Positions 36,549 to 46,253 are shown, numbered from the stretch's first letter. The stretch: 64,000 bases of DNA from Nitrospirota bacterium (GCA_016215155.1 JACRLQ010000009.1:26209-90208); one strand, 5' to 3'. Notes: generated by a model from the sequence alone, not told the origin. Numbers and translations are program-made.

Positions 36549-36896
36549 ATGGCAAAGAAAAAAAGCGAAGACAGCACAAGGGAATTCGAGCAGGCGATCA
36601 AGAAGTCCGAGAAGGAGACGTATCTCCTGAAGCTCTACGTCACCGGGCTCACCCCGGCCTCTACAAGGGCTATAGCGAATATAAAGAAGATCTGCGAAGA
36701 GCACCTGAAGGGCCGCTATGAGCTGGACGTGATAGACATCTACCAGCAGCCGGTCCTCGCCAAAGGCGAACAGATCATCGCCGCGCCGACCCTTATAAGA
36801 AAGCTGCCCCTGCCTCTGCGCAAGTTCATCGGTGACATGTCAAACACGGAAAGAATACTTCTGGGCCTTGACCTTAGGCCGAAGAAGAATAAATAA
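36549..36896 (+). CDS. kaiB: KaiB-like protein 2
   Basis: 115 residues, a clear paralogue of the preceding gene (LKLYVTGLTPASTRAIANIKKICEEHL; LAKGEQIIAAPTLIRKLPLPLRKFIGDMSNTERILLGLDL) with an acidic-basic N-terminal extension. GGGGAGAG ribosome-binding site. Tandem kaiB copies imply division of labour, for instance one partner for each KaiC ring face or for the kinase. Confidence 0.92.
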   Translation: MAKKKSEDSTREFEQAIKKSEKETYLLKLYVTGLTPASTRAIANIKKICEEHLKGRYELDVIDIYQQPVLAKGEQIIAAPTLIRKLPLPLRKFIGDMSNTERILLGLDLRPKKNK

Positions 36897-36900
36897 AGAC

Positions 36901-38301
36901 ATGATGAAAAAGACCGCTGCCATTAAATCGAAAAAGGCGAAAGGGTCTGCAAGCCGCGTATCAAAGGCCGCAGGCGAAAAGATACAGGAATTAGAAACCC
37001 GGCTTGCCGAAGCAGAAGAGACTCTGGAGGCTATCCGAAGCGGGGCGGTCGACGCCCTGGTGGTATCTGCCCCTGAAGGCGACCAGGTATATACGCTAAA
37101 AGGCGCTGAATATCCCTACCGAGTTTTTTTCGAGACGATGAACGAAGGAGGGGCGGTTATTTCCCATGAAGGACTAATCCTTGCATGTAACAAAAGTTTT
37201 GAGCGAATGATCGGCACAAAACTGAAAAGGCTCGCCGGCAAATCTTTCTATGATTGTATCCCGTCCGAAGAGAGCCCGAAGATCAGCCACTTCATCAGTA
37301 GCATCTGCGAAACAAAGACCGGTGACGCCTGTCAGCAGGCCCTGAGGGTTGAGTCTGTGCTTCTGGCCCCCAGAGGCGGGAGGGTCCCCGTACAGCTTGC
37401 ATTAAGTGCAGTGCATGAAGTTGAAAAGGGCCACATCTGTGTCGTTATTACCGACCTGACCGACCAAAAAAGAGCTGAAGAAATATTGCGCAGGTCTCAG
37501 GATGAACTCGAATTCAAAGTCAGGCAGAGGACTGCCGAGCTTGAGGTGACACAGGAGGAGCTCCTGGCCCAGAATGAAGAACTGCGCGTAACCCGGGATC
37601 AGCTGGAGAATTCAAACGACAGCCTCACGGATGTTAATAAGGAACTGGAGGCCTTCACCTATTCCGTCTCTCACGACCTGCGCGCTCCGGTCCGACACGT
37701 TTCGGGGTTTGCCAAAATCGTGCTTGAGGATTATGCTGACAAGCTGGATACGACGGGTAAGAACTATCTGGCCCGTATCCTCAGAGGATCGGAGAAAATG
37801 CTCCGGTTGATTGATGATCTGCTTCACTTTTCCCAGCTCTCCAGTCTGGACATTAAGCGGGACATGGTGGACTTGAGTAAACTTGCATCAGACGTTATTC
37901 GGCAATTGAGCGAGACCGAGCCCGACAGAAAAGTTGAGTTCGAACTCAAGGGCGGACTTACTGTTTCCGCCGACTACCAGCTTATGGAAATTGTCATTTC
38001 AAATCTCATAGGCAATGCCTGGAAGTTCACTTCCAAAACAGAGAACGCCCGCATAGAATTCGGGGTGCTCAATCAAAATAACAGGGCTGTTTATTATGTC
38101 AGGGACAACGGGGCAGGATTCAACCCGAAATACAAAGAGAAGTTGTTTCAGCCCTTCCAGCGGCTTCATTCCGAAAATGAGTTCACTGGTACCGGCATAG
38201 GTCTGGCAATCGTCGAGCGTATCATCCGGCGTCACGGGGGCAAGGTATGGGCGGAAGGCGGGACGGGAAAAGGGGCCACGTTCTTTTTTACGTTAAACTG
38301 A
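36901..38301 (+). CDS. PAS sensor histidine kinase of the kai operon
   Basis: 466 residues from ATG 36901, five bases after the kaiB stop. An N-terminal coiled coil (about 25-45, ETRLAEAEETLEAIRSGAVDAL) leads to a PAS domain (about 65-195). Another coiled coil (about 200-255) precedes HisKA with the site SVSHDLRAPVRH. The HATPase shows DNGAGF and GTGIGLAIVERII. No membrane segment, so soluble. Likely reads the KaiC/KaiB state and passes phosphate to the adjacent response regulator, as SasA/RpaA-like systems do (inference). Confidence 0.92.
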   Translation: MMKKTAAIKSKKAKGSASRVSKAAGEKIQELETRLAEAEETLEAIRSGAVDALVVSAPEGDQVYTLKGAEYPYRVFFETMNEGGAVISHEGLILACNKSFERMIGTKLKRLAGKSFYDCIPSEESPKISHFISSICETKTGDACQQALRVESVLLAPRGGRVPVQLALSAVHEVEKGHICVVITDLTDQKRAEEILRRSQDELEFKVRQRTAELEVTQEELLAQNEELRVTRDQLENSNDSLTDVNKELEAFTYSVSHDLRAPVRHVSGFAKIVLEDYADKLDTTGKNYLARILRGSEKMLRLIDDLLHFSQLSSLDIKRDMVDLSKLASDVIRQLSETEPDRKVEFELKGGLTVSADYQLMEIVISNLIGNAWKFTSKTENARIEFGVLNQNNRAVYYVRDNGAGFNPKYKEKLFQPFQRLHSENEFTGTGIGLAIVERIIRRHGGKVWAEGGTGKGATFFFTLN

Positions 38302-38306
38302 AATCA

Positions 38307-38711
38307 ATGAAGACTGCAAAGACCCATAAGATTTTGATTATCGACGACGATCCCAACGAAATAGAGCTGACGAGGAGAACCCTCTCAAGGGCGGGCGTCG
38401 AAGTGAAGATTGAGACGGCATCATGCGGAGATGCCGCGCTTGAACTGCTGCAAAACAAAGACGACTTGCCCTCGCTGATATTCCTTGATCTGAAGATGCC
38501 GGGGCTGAGCGGCATTGATACCCTACGGCTGATACGCGCTGATGAGCATGTGAAAAATATCACGGTGATTATATTGACCAATTCCATGATGGAGTCGGAC
38601 AAGAAGGGGGCTTTTGCCTCGGGCGCGAACGGGTTCCTTCAGAAGGCATATGACATAGACCAATTCGGAATGGACATAAAAGCTGTTTTAGAGCGCTGGC
38701 TGATAAAGTAG
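38307..38711 (+). CDS. Single-domain response regulator of the kai operon (Rcp1-like)
   Basis: 134 residues, receiver only: IIDDDPNE, phospho-Asp in LIFLDLKMPGLSG, Thr in VIILTNS, and a Lys position in FLQKAY. The lengthened loop after the Asp strand and 'ANGFLQKAYD' are typical of Rcp1-type regulators paired with phytochrome-like kinases. Five bases after the kinase stop; last gene of the operon. Confidence 0.9.
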   Translation: MKTAKTHKILIIDDDPNEIELTRRTLSRAGVEVKIETASCGDAALELLQNKDDLPSLIFLDLKMPGLSGIDTLRLIRADEHVKNITVIILTNSMMESDKKGAFASGANGFLQKAYDIDQFGMDIKAVLERWLIK

Positions 38712-38719
38712 TACATATA

Positions 38720-38754
38720 AGCGTCATTCCGCAACTTCGCAGCAGAATGACGCT
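38720..38754. repeat. 10-bp perfect inverted repeat after the kai operon
   Basis: AGCGTCATTC ... GAATGACGCT with a 15-base loop. No T-run follows, so it is more like a dispersed CGTCATTC-type palindrome than a classic terminator, though it may end transcription. Confidence 0.5.
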
Positions 38755-38820
38755 CATACCGCGAAGTCTTTCCCAATCCCAGTTCATAATTTCTTCATGA
38801 ATCAGCGCTACACTTAATTT

Positions 38821-39954
38821 GTGAATAAAATATATTATATATTAGCTTTAATCCTGGTTTCGGGATTTTCGGTAGTGATATACGCCGGACAGAAAGGCAG
38901 CGACCCTGCCCCGGCCGTATCGGAGATGAAAGGAGTAAAGGAGATGAAGACTTCAGGGACCTCATTCGAGAAGGCCACGTTTGCAGGCGGATGTTTCTGG
39001 TGCATGACGCCTCCTTTTAAGAAGCTCGATGGCGTAAAAACCGTCACCGCCGGTTATACCGGGGGGGAAAAGTCCGCCCCTACCTATGAAGAGGTATCAA
39101 CCGGCAGCACCGGACATCTCGAGGCGGTCGAAGTGACCTATGACCCTTCCCTCATTTCATATGATCAGCTTCTGGATGTCTTCTGGAAAAATATCGACCC
39201 TACAGACGAGGGAGGGCAGTTCGCCGACAGGGGCCCGCAGTATGCCACGGCCATTTACTACCATAATAATGATCAGAAGATACAGGCGGAGGCATCGAAG
39301 AAACGGCTCGACAAATCGGGTAAATTCAACAGACCGGTAGTGACCGCGATACTTCCGGCCCCGGCCTTCTATCCCGCCGAGGATTATCATCAGGACTATA
39401 ACGAGAAAAACCCCCTCAGGTATAAGCTTTATCGTTCCGGCTCAGGCAGGGAACAGTTTCTGGAGCAGACATGGAGGGATGAAAAGGATATTCAGCGCCC
39501 GGGCGGCAGTGCCGGCGGATACAGGAAACCTCCAATGGATGAACTTAAGCGGAATTTGACAAAACTCCAGTTTGACGTGACGCAGGGGTGCGGGACCGAA
39601 CAACCCTTCAATAACGAATACTGGGACAACAAGCGTGAGGGGATCTATGTTGACAGGGTCTCCGGTGAGCCGCTTTTCAGTTCCCTTGATAAATACGACT
39701 CAGGGACAGGGTGGCCCAGTTATAAGAAGGCCCTGAACTCGGGGAATATAATAGAGAAGGAAGACAGGACCCTGGCTTTGACAAGGATGGAGGTCAGAAG
39801 CAGGCACGGGGACTCGCACCTCGGGCATGTTTTCGATGACGGGCCGGGACCTGACGGCAGACGTTACTGCATCAACTCGGCGGCGCTTCGGTTTGTCCCC
39901 AAAGAAGACCTTGAAAAGGAAGGATATGGGGAATACCTGAAGTTGTTCAAGTGA
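38821..39954 (+). CDS. msrAB: Exported MsrA-MsrB fusion methionine sulfoxide reductase
   Basis: 377 residues from GTG 38821, chosen because it supplies a signal peptide (about 4-22). MsrA domain (about 50-205) has the catalytic GGCFWCM (Cys58). MsrB domain (about 230-370) has [18 protein letters not shown] and the catalytic RYCINS (Cys about 350). The CxxC zinc pairs of some MsrB enzymes are not seen. Repairs both diastereomers of methionine sulfoxide in extracytoplasmic proteins. No obvious ribosome-binding site. Confidence 0.93.
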   Translation: MNKIYYILALILVSGFSVVIYAGQKGSDPAPAVSEMKGVKEMKTSGTSFEKATFAGGCFWCMTPPFKKLDGVKTVTAGYTGGEKSAPTYEEVSTGSTGHLEAVEVTYDPSLISYDQLLDVFWKNIDPTDEGGQFADRGPQYATAIYYHNNDQKIQAEASKKRLDKSGKFNRPVVTAILPAPAFYPAEDYHQDYNEKNPLRYKLYRSGSGREQFLEQTWRDEKDIQRPGGSAGGYRKPPMDELKRNLTKLQFDVTQGCGTEQPFNNEYWDNKREGIYVDRVSGEPLFSSLDKYDSGTGWPSYKKALNSGNIIEKEDRTLALTRMEVRSRHGDSHLGHVFDDGPGPDGRRYCINSAALRFVPKEDLEKEGYGEYLKLFK

Positions 39955-39957
39955 TTG

Positions 39958-40824
39958 TCATGTCTTTTTATTGACCTTCTTGTTCTTGTACATTAGTTTG
40001 TCGGCTTCCTCGATGACTTGAGCCAATGAGCTTCCTTTATTAAAAACAGCGGAGCCGTAGCTGAAAGAAAGGCAATAGCCTTCACTGCCATACCGGTCGT
40101 TCCACCCGGCAATATTCTCATTGATGCGGGCCATCATGAGGTCGTTGTCCCTGCAGGAATTTTCATGCGCTATGATAAGAAACTCGTCTCCCCCATACCT
40201 GATCAATTCATCCGTGTCTCTGATGGATTTCCTGAGTATACTCGAAAACTCTTTTAATACTCCGTCGCCGTGTATATGGCCGTATGTGTCATTGAGGTGC
40301 TTGAAGTTGTTTATATCAAGCATGTAAATCGTCAATTCCCCCCCGTATCTTTTTATTTTCTTTATTTCCTTCGTCATGAACATGTCCATAAAGTTCCTGT
40401 TGTGGAGGCCCGTGAGCAGGTCGTGCATGGCCAGCGCCTTAAGCTCCTGCTGGTTGAATCTCAGGCTGTGGACGAGGGTGATCAGATGTTCATAGACCTC
40501 ATTGACGGGGTCCGAAAGCACCGCTTCCCGGTATACGTCACACTCGATGCAGTCGCCGTATTTTTTTGCGAACTTGCCCTGGGGTTCGCCCCCGCAGACC
40601 GTGCCGGCAATCAGCCAGCAGCGAGAGCATGAATTCATATAAGCCGGGCATGCCTTCTCATCACACCGCTTCTTCTCCCAGCATTTGATCTTGACGTCCT
40701 TATTTACCAGAGAAAGCCACTGTTTCCAGGAATCGTCGCTTTCTTCCAAAGAGAGTTCGACAAAATTACGCAGGTCGTTTCTCAGCCGCTCAATAATATT
40801 TTTCAATCCGGTTTCATGCTCCAT
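39958..40824 (-). CDS. Two-CW domain diguanylate cyclase
   Basis: 288 residues. The N-terminal region (about 45-100) is a two-CW-type cysteine motif (KCWEKKRCDEKACPAY, CSRCWLIAGTVCGG, YGDCIECDVY) that could bind metal or sense redox state. The GGDEF domain (about 130-285) has YGGDEFLII and, five residues upstream, RDTD as an intact I-site. Soluble. Ends three bases after the convergent msrAB gene. Confidence 0.9.
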   Translation of the reverse strand: MEHETGLKNIIERLRNDLRNFVELSLEESDDSWKQWLSLVNKDVKIKCWEKKRCDEKACPAYMNSCSRCWLIAGTVCGGEPQGKFAKKYGDCIECDVYREAVLSDPVNEVYEHLITLVHSLRFNQQELKALAMHDLLTGLHNRNFMDMFMTKEIKKIKRYGGELTIYMLDINNFKHLNDTYGHIHGDGVLKEFSSILRKSIRDTDELIRYGGDEFLIIAHENSCRDNDLMMARINENIAGWNDRYGSEGYCLSFSYGSAVFNKGSSLAQVIEEADKLMYKNKKVNKKT

Positions 40825-41168
40825 ATATATGCCCTATCAGGCCGTTGAAAAAGTGTTTTAAGATGATTTTCAACAGCCTGCTGACGCCGCGCAATTATTT
40901 AAATAATTCTTCGCTCATCCGCCCGAAACAGCCCCTTGACTGGTAAAAATGAAAGTCCGTCCGCTCAATCAAGCTTCGCATAGGGCCGCCGGCAGAGGAA
41001 CCTAGTAAAGCACATTTTTTTGTCCGTGTCCACAAAATTACCCGGATTTGAAACTTAACGGTCCTTTAATGATCTCGAACGGCCGCTTTGGGCCTGCACA
41101 ACGGGGAGGCGGGAGATGCCGTTTGTGAGCGTAAGTTCTATATGATCTTCATTCCGGAAACGCTGAAC
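40825..41168. other. 344-bp intergenic region with palindromes
   Basis: No gene supported. It contains an imperfect inverted repeat CAGGCCGTTGAAAA / TTTTCAACAGCCTG (about 40838-40880), the shape of a dispersed repeat seen in related genomes, and a perfect 16-bp palindrome AATTATTTAAATAATT (40893-40908). The rest shows no recognisable structure. Confidence 0.5.
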
Positions 41169-41801
41169 TCAGCGGTTGATAAGGCTCAGAGAGATGTCCG
41201 TCCCCATTCCCTGTTTATAGGCCATCTGGATCATCAGCATGGCGAGCGGCTCAAGGTACCTTGCACAGGCAAGAGGGCCCGCATCCAGAGGGGAAAAGCC
41301 CGTCTCATTGATGAGCTTGGCGGTTGCCGCCTTGGCTGCATGGTCATCGCCGCAATAAAACATCATCGGCCTGCGGGTCCCGAAGAGCCGGGAATGGGAC
41401 TGATATACCGCCGCAAAGACCGTATTAAAGGCCTTGACCACGCGGGCCCCGGGGGCGAGTTTTGAGATCTCTTCCGCCGCGGATGTGGTATGTCCGATCT
41501 CAAGTCCCGAGAAATCGGGCAACAGCGGATTGACGCAGTCTATGAGTATTTTGCCTTCAAGAGGGCCGACGGCCCCCAGCGCTTCCGGAACAAGACGCCA
41601 CGGGACGGAAAGGAGCACGATTTCACTTTTTGTGACCGCCTCACGGGGAGACCCGGCCTCGGCATCAGGCAGCTCTGCCGCAAGGGCCTTAAGTTTCTCA
41701 GGGTCCCTTGAGTAGCTGAATATGACATGATGGCCTTTTCCGGCCCAGATGCCGCCAAGACTGCTTCCCACATTTCCGGCGCCGATTATCGCTATATTCA
41801 T
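41169..41801 (-). CDS. NADPH-dependent F420-reductase-like oxidoreductase
   Basis: 210 residues with a Rossmann dinucleotide motif at the N-terminus (IAIIGAGNVGSSLG) and SYSRDP after beta-2, consistent with NADP preference. The fold matches the F420H2:NADP oxidoreductase (Npd) family, including VVKAFNTVFA and FYCGDDHAAK. Bacterial members often act on other substrates, so F420 use is not certain. Its start overlaps the stop of a tiny ORF upstream. Confidence 0.82.
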   Translation of the reverse strand: MNIAIIGAGNVGSSLGGIWAGKGHHVIFSYSRDPEKLKALAAELPDAEAGSPREAVTKSEIVLLSVPWRLVPEALGAVGPLEGKILIDCVNPLLPDFSGLEIGHTTSAAEEISKLAPGARVVKAFNTVFAAVYQSHSRLFGTRRPMMFYCGDDHAAKAATAKLINETGFSPLDAGPLACARYLEPLAMLMIQMAYKQGMGTDISLSLINR

Positions 41802-41932
41802 ATGGGATCTTTCCTCCTCTTTGTATAAAAGGTATCAGAAGGGGGTTGGGATGTCAATAAGGACATACCGGTGAGTGCAAGCCCCGCCTCGGGGCCTTCA
41901 ATGCGTCTTCTCAATTCGTCGTGCTCATTCAT
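41798..41932 (-). CDS. Possible 44-residue coupled ORF
   Basis: Starts at an ATG overlapping the end of the HAMP-sensor gene, with a GGGGGAG ribosome-binding site, and ends in an overlap with the F420-reductase-like gene. The first residues, MNEHDELRRRIEG, look like a coiled coil; the rest has no recognisable feature. May be a truncated gene or a translation-coupling leader. Confidence 0.35.
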   Translation of the reverse strand: MNEHDELRRRIEGPEAGLALTGMSLLTSQPPSDTFYTKRRKDPI

Positions 41933-42863
41933 GGTTCTCCCCCTTGTAATATTCGGGGTAGAGACTCTTTGCGCAGTCAGGGCATATCCCGTGGCTGAAC
42001 TCCGCGTCAGAGTGGTCGCGGACATATTCCTCCACATTGTTCCAGTATCCCTTGTCGTCCCTGATCTTCTTGCACGAAGAGCAGATGGGGAGGATCCCCT
42101 GGAGCGTCCTTACGTTTTCGAGGGCCTCCTGAAGCTTTATGATGAGCCCCTTCTGGTCCTCCTCCGCCTTCCTGCGCATCTCCACCATACGGTTCAGGGT
42201 ACTGCCCAGGGCCCCGATTTCATCGCCCGAGGTGACGTCGAACCTGCGTTCGAGGTTGCCGGCCCCCACCTCCTTTGCCACGGCCGAGAGCTCAAGGAGA
42301 GGTTTTGTCACCTTCCTGCCGAAAAAAAGCGCGAGGCCGCCGCTTAAGGAGATTGATACAAGGATTACCCACAGGAAGGTCGTATTAATCTCGCGAATGT
42401 CCCGCCGGACGGACTCCTCCGAGAGGCCAAGGTGCAGATATCCCCCCCTTCCTTCAAACAAGGGGACTGCAATATCGGTTATGCCGCCTTTTTCGGTCAC
42501 AAGCCTCCGGATATCATGCCGGGCCGCCGGGCCTTCCTTGCCTATTTTCCTGAGGTCCTCAGGGACCGTTTTCTCAAATGTATGGGCAAGGGGCATACCC
42601 CTTGCGTCAACAATGAAAATATACTCGATGCCTTCATCTCCGGTTTTAATGTCATGCAGGAGCAGCTGGAGGTCGAAAAAATTCTCGGTCAATATCAGGT
42701 GAATGTTGTTTCCGGCTATATTTTTAGCGAGCGCGACACCCCTTTTCTGGAGCTTTAAAAACAGTCTCGGATACACGATAAGCTGCATAATCACCAGGCT
42801 TATCAGGCCCATGGAAATAACCGCGGCCACCATGCCGGAGACGAGCTTCGCGCGGAGGTTCAT
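41925..42863 (-). CDS. HAMP-domain membrane sensor with C-terminal CxxC module
   Basis: 312 residues. Two membrane helices (about 8-32 and 165-185) enclose a periplasmic sensor domain, followed by HAMP (about 185-240) and a short coiled coil. The C-terminus LQGILPICSSCKKIRDDKGYW ... HGICPDCAKSLYP is a four-cysteine module commonly appended to PAS and receiver proteins. No kinase, cyclase or methyl-accepting region, so output is by protein contact or a metal/redox switch. 56 bases downstream of a PhnD-like binding-protein gene, a possible ligand-delivery partner. Confidence 0.82.
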   Translation of the reverse strand: MNLRAKLVSGMVAAVISMGLISLVIMQLIVYPRLFLKLQKRGVALAKNIAGNNIHLILTENFFDLQLLLHDIKTGDEGIEYIFIVDARGMPLAHTFEKTVPEDLRKIGKEGPAARHDIRRLVTEKGGITDIAVPLFEGRGGYLHLGLSEESVRRDIREINTTFLWVILVSISLSGGLALFFGRKVTKPLLELSAVAKEVGAGNLERRFDVTSGDEIGALGSTLNRMVEMRRKAEEDQKGLIIKLQEALENVRTLQGILPICSSCKKIRDDKGYWNNVEEYVRDHSDAEFSHGICPDCAKSLYPEYYKGENHE

Positions 42864-42918
42864 CGGCGATATACGTTCCCGCCGGACAGTCCGTCCTCCG
42901 GCAGCAGGAGCGCCATGC

Positions 42919-43842
42919 TCACTTCCCGCGCGCTATCCATGCCTTCATCTCCCTGATCGAATCGTAGGCGCTGTCGTCAATTACCACAAATTTATCGATC
43001 ATCATGTCCTTGAGGATCTCTTTTCCTTTTTCGTCGAGATGGGCGTTTAAAAATATTTCACGAAGTTTTTCCCTGGTCCCCCTGTCAAGTCCCGGCCGGA
43101 CAACGAAGGGGGGGATGGCGTAAGGCGGCGATTTGGAGACAATCCTGGTCATGGCGGTTAATTTCGGGTCTTTACTGCGGGCGTACTCCCATATAAGGCT
43201 GTCGACCGCCGCGCCATCGACCATCCCTCTTGCGACCGCCTTTATCGCTTTGTCGTGCGTCTTGGTGTACACAAAGCCGCTGAAAAAAGACTCCGGCGTT
43301 TCGTTCATCCTGGCCAGAATAAAGGTGGGCACAAGCTTTCCGGTATTGGACTCGGGGTCTGTAAAGGCGAACTTCCTGCCGCGCAGTCCATTGAAATCCG
43401 TAACCGGGCTGTTCTTCGGGACTATTATGTACGAATGGTAGACTGTCTTGCCATAGGCCTGGGGCGCGGCGAGAAGCTCCATGCCGAAATCCTTTTTTCC
43501 GTCGACATATGGCCCGCTGCAGACAAAGGCGGCGTCGACATCGCCGGACTTTATGAGCCTGTTGATCTCCTCATACCCCTCCCTGTCAACCAGTTCGACA
43601 TGCATTTTGAGCTTGTCTCCAAGGTAATCGAGGAAATTTTTGTAGTAAAGAAACCCTTCTTTGGGGACGATCATGCCGCCGACGGCTACCCGGAGTTTTT
43701 TGCCTCTGTCCTCGGTATCTTGAGAAGGCAGGCCTCCGTCTTTTTCAAGGCTTATTTTTTTGGGGGCCTCTCTGTCTGAACAACCCGGGACGGTCGCAAG
43801 GAATAAAAAACCCATTATGACACAGAATGTGACATGCCTCAT
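42919..43842 (-). CDS. PhnD-like phosphate/phosphonate-type solute-binding lipoprotein
   Basis: 307 residues from ATG 43842, which has AGGAG seven bases upstream; an in-frame ATG at 43857 lacks one. A signal peptide ends at VPGC, a near-lipobox. Mature part is the PhnD/TctC-like binding fold: RVAVGGMIVPKEGFLYYKNFLDYL, VDAAFVCSGPYVDG, YHSYIIVPKNSP, GRKFAFTDPESNTGKLVP. No ABC transporter genes are nearby. The neighbouring HAMP sensor suggests it feeds signal detection rather than uptake. Confidence 0.85.
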   Translation of the reverse strand: MRHVTFCVIMGFLFLATVPGCSDREAPKKISLEKDGGLPSQDTEDRGKKLRVAVGGMIVPKEGFLYYKNFLDYLGDKLKMHVELVDREGYEEINRLIKSGDVDAAFVCSGPYVDGKKDFGMELLAAPQAYGKTVYHSYIIVPKNSPVTDFNGLRGRKFAFTDPESNTGKLVPTFILARMNETPESFFSGFVYTKTHDKAIKAVARGMVDGAAVDSLIWEYARSKDPKLTAMTRIVSKSPPYAIPPFVVRPGLDRGTREKLREIFLNAHLDEKGKEILKDMMIDKFVVIDDSAYDSIREMKAWIARGK

Positions 43843-43940
43843 ATTATGACTCCTCATCAGTCCTGTTTTAATTCCATGATATTACAAAGAATACAGCTTG
43901 TCGAGGTATATGCGGGCCGCGGATGTCTTTATTTAGGCAG

Positions 43941-43982
43941 TGGTAAAATCCCCCGTGGAATCCGGCACGGGGGATTTTACCA
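43941..43982. terminator. Long perfect hairpin, likely terminator of ilvD
   Basis: Perfect 17-bp arms (TGGTAAAATCCCCCGTG and its complement) with an 8-base loop. On the minus strand the GC stem is followed by ATTTT, fitting rho-independent termination downstream of ilvD. Confidence 0.75.
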
Positions 43983-44027
43983 TATTGGAAGAACTTCAGG
44001 ATGCCGTTGCTGATTTCTTAATCTCAT

Positions 44028-45680
44028 TTACTTCATTATGGCGCCTTCGTCCGCGGAACTCACATTCCTGGCATACCTTGACAGATACCCCTTTGTGATC
44101 TTTGGCTTCGGTTTTTTCCAGGACTTCATCCTCTTGTTGATCTCGTCCTCGCCCACGCGGAGCTTAAGGCTTCTTTTTGGAATGTCTATCTCTATCCCGT
44201 CGCCGTCTTTTACCACGGCTATAGTCCCGCCCTCCATCGCCTCGGGGGAGACATGCCCTATGCACGGCCCCCGCGTGCCTCCCGAGAACCGGCCGTCCGT
44301 TATCAGCCCTACTGATTCGCTCAGCCCCATGCCGGCTATAGCGGATGTGGGGGAGAGCATCTCCCTCATGCCCGGCCCGCCCTTGGGTCCCTCATATCTG
44401 ATCACGACAACATGCCCCGGCTTTACCTTCCCGGCAAGTATAGACTTCATTGCCGCTTCCTCAGAGTCGAAAACGAGGGCCTTTCCGGAAAACTTCATCA
44501 TGCCGGGGGTGACCGCAGACTGCTTGACGACCGCCCCGCCCGGCGCCAGGTTGCCCTTCAGTATCGCGATGCCTCCCTGCTTATGATGGGCCTTGTTCAG
44601 GGGGCGTATCACGTCCTCATCGTATATCTCCGCGGCATCGGCAATCTTGTGTATGGACCTGCCGGTCACCGTGGGGGTATCGTTGAGCTTACCCCTGAGC
44701 CTTTTGAGTACCGCCGGAATTCCGCCCGCAGCGTCGAGGTCCTCAAGGTAGTTTTTGCCGCCCGGCAGCATGTCCGCGATATGAGGGGTCTTTACGGCCA
44801 GCCTGTCGAAACTCTCAAGGGGAAGTTTTATTCCGGCGTCATGGGCGATGGCGGGGATATGCAGCACGGTGTTTGTAGAGCCGCCCAGCGCAAGGTCCAC
44901 CATGATGGCATTTTCGAAGGCCTTCAGGGTCATGATCTTCCTGGGCGTGATATTCTTTTTTACAAGTTCGGTTATCCTGACGCCGCTTTCAAAGGCTATG
45001 CGTCTCTTTTTTGAAGAGACGGCGAGCGCCGTTGCGCAGCCTTCGAGGCTCATGCCCAGTGATTCCGTCACACAGGCCATCGTATTCGCCGTGTACATGC
45101 CCTGGCATGACCCCGCCCCGGGACAGGCGCACATCTCGAGCTGATCGAGTTCCTGCCTGTTTATCAACCCTTTTTTAAACTTGCCTACCGCCTCAAACGT
45201 GTCGCTTGTAAGGTTCAGCCTCCGGCCCTTATAACGCCCGGAGAACATCGGACCCGCGGTCACCACGATCGATGGTATGTTGAGCCTTCCGGCGGCCATG
45301 AGCATGCCGGGGGTTATCTTGTCGCAGTTGGTAAGAAGCACAAGGCCGTCGAGCCTGTGGGCCTCCGCGACCGTCTCTACCATGTCCGCGATCAGCTCAC
45401 GTGACGCAAGGGAGTAGTGCATCCCCTTATGACCCATGGCGATACCGTCACAGATTCCCGGGATACCGAAGAAAAAAGGATAACTCCCGCCCGTGTGGAC
45501 ACCCTTTTCTATGAAACGCTCGAGGTCCCTCATGCCGGTATGACCGGCGATAAGGTCGGTAAAACTTGTCGCCACGCCTATAAAAGGCTTACCCATTTCT
45601 GATTTTGGTATTCCGGTGGCATACAGTAATGCCCTGTGCGGAAGGCGCTCCAGCCCCTCCTTTATGGTGCTGCTTCTCAT
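44028..45680 (-). CDS. ilvD: Dihydroxy-acid dehydratase
   Basis: 550 residues, full length. Converts 2,3-dihydroxy-3-methylbutanoate (or -pentanoate) to the 2-keto acid in valine, leucine and isoleucine synthesis. Fe-S ligand regions are [10 protein letters not shown] (about 117) and [18 protein letters not shown] (about 190-207). Substrate/Mg motifs include GGSTNTVLH and [10 protein letters not shown]. Cytoplasmic. Stand-alone here: no other ilv/leu genes are in the window. Confidence 0.97.
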   Translation of the reverse strand: MRSSTIKEGLERLPHRALLYATGIPKSEMGKPFIGVATSFTDLIAGHTGMRDLERFIEKGVHTGGSYPFFFGIPGICDGIAMGHKGMHYSLASRELIADMVETVAEAHRLDGLVLLTNCDKITPGMLMAAGRLNIPSIVVTAGPMFSGRYKGRRLNLTSDTFEAVGKFKKGLINRQELDQLEMCACPGAGSCQGMYTANTMACVTESLGMSLEGCATALAVSSKKRRIAFESGVRITELVKKNITPRKIMTLKAFENAIMVDLALGGSTNTVLHIPAIAHDAGIKLPLESFDRLAVKTPHIADMLPGGKNYLEDLDAAGGIPAVLKRLRGKLNDTPTVTGRSIHKIADAAEIYDEDVIRPLNKAHHKQGGIAILKGNLAPGGAVVKQSAVTPGMMKFSGKALVFDSEEAAMKSILAGKVKPGHVVVIRYEGPKGGPGMREMLSPTSAIAGMGLSESVGLITDGRFSGGTRGPCIGHVSPEAMEGGTIAVVKDGDGIEIDIPKRSLKLRVGEDEINKRMKSWKKPKPKITKGYLSRYARNVSSADEGAIMK

Positions 45681-45737
45681 AAAAAACCCCCTGATCTTTT
45701 AATAGTATTATGCGGAGTAATGGATGCCCAAGACATG

Positions 45738-45759
45738 CGGGGCGGGGTCACCCGCCCCG
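45738..45759. repeat. GC-rich 9-bp hairpin between DUF465 gene and ilvD
   Basis: CGGGGCGGG-gtca-CCCGCCCCG, perfect arms. No T-run, so a REP-like palindrome or a weak terminator of the DUF465 gene. Confidence 0.5.
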
Positions 45760-45769
45760 TGAATCTCAA

Positions 45770-46000
45770 TCAGGCAGAGGGGTGGGCCTTCTTATAATCC
45801 CTGACCATTTCAGCCATCTTGTCTTTTTTGGAGAGCTTCTTTTTCTGAAGCGTCTTTCTTTCCAGCTCTTCTTCCTGCGTAAGATAGACCTTTTTGTCAA
45901 TCTCTGCCAATAAACCGTCAAGAGTGTGATGCTCATCGTAAATCTTTCTGAATTCTTCGTTTCCCTGCTTCAAACTCTCAATAATCTCCTGCTCTTTCAA
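45770..46000 (-). CDS. DUF465 (YdcH-like) small coiled-coil protein
   Basis: 76 residues from TTG 46000 with an AAGGAGG ribosome-binding site. Sequence fits DUF465: an N-terminal helix with EEFRKIYDEHHTLDGLLAEIDKK followed by LTxEEExERKxLQKKKLxxKDKM. Predicted helical hairpin, cytoplasmic, function unknown. Confidence 0.82.
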   Translation of the reverse strand: MKEQEIIESLKQGNEEFRKIYDEHHTLDGLLAEIDKKVYLTQEEELERKTLQKKKLSKKDKMAEMVRDYKKAHPSA

Positions 46001-46189
46001 GTATGCCTCCTTGTAGAAATATTTTTTAACATTAAGGGCATTGCAGGCCCTGACGGACAGAAGCGGAAGGGGTTCATGACGGGAGTAAAACCCGCCAAAG
46101 AAGAAGAATAATAATCGGAAAAAGGTATATTCCCAAACATGCCGTTTATATTTCTCATAGAATATAACTTTTCACTAAATTTATCAATT

Positions 46190-46232
46190 GTAAAAACGAC
46201 GGGCCGGACCCTTCCAGCGCGGCATCCGGCCT
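46190..46232 (-). terminator. Rho-independent terminator of the cyclophilin gene
   Basis: On the minus strand GGCCGGA ... TCCGGCC (7-bp arms, 16-base loop) is followed by CGTCGTTTTT, just downstream of the peptidyl-prolyl isomerase stop. Confidence 0.65.
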
Positions 46233-46253
46233 CCGTGCAATACCCGCAAACCT

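Noticed and set aside
40825..41168. tRNA or riboswitch in the long spacer
   Set aside because: No cloverleaf or conserved riboswitch core could be read; only palindromes are evident.
43941..43949. TGGTAAAAT as another extended -10 promoter
   Set aside because: It is one arm of the perfect ilvD terminator hairpin and points toward the 3' end of ilvD.
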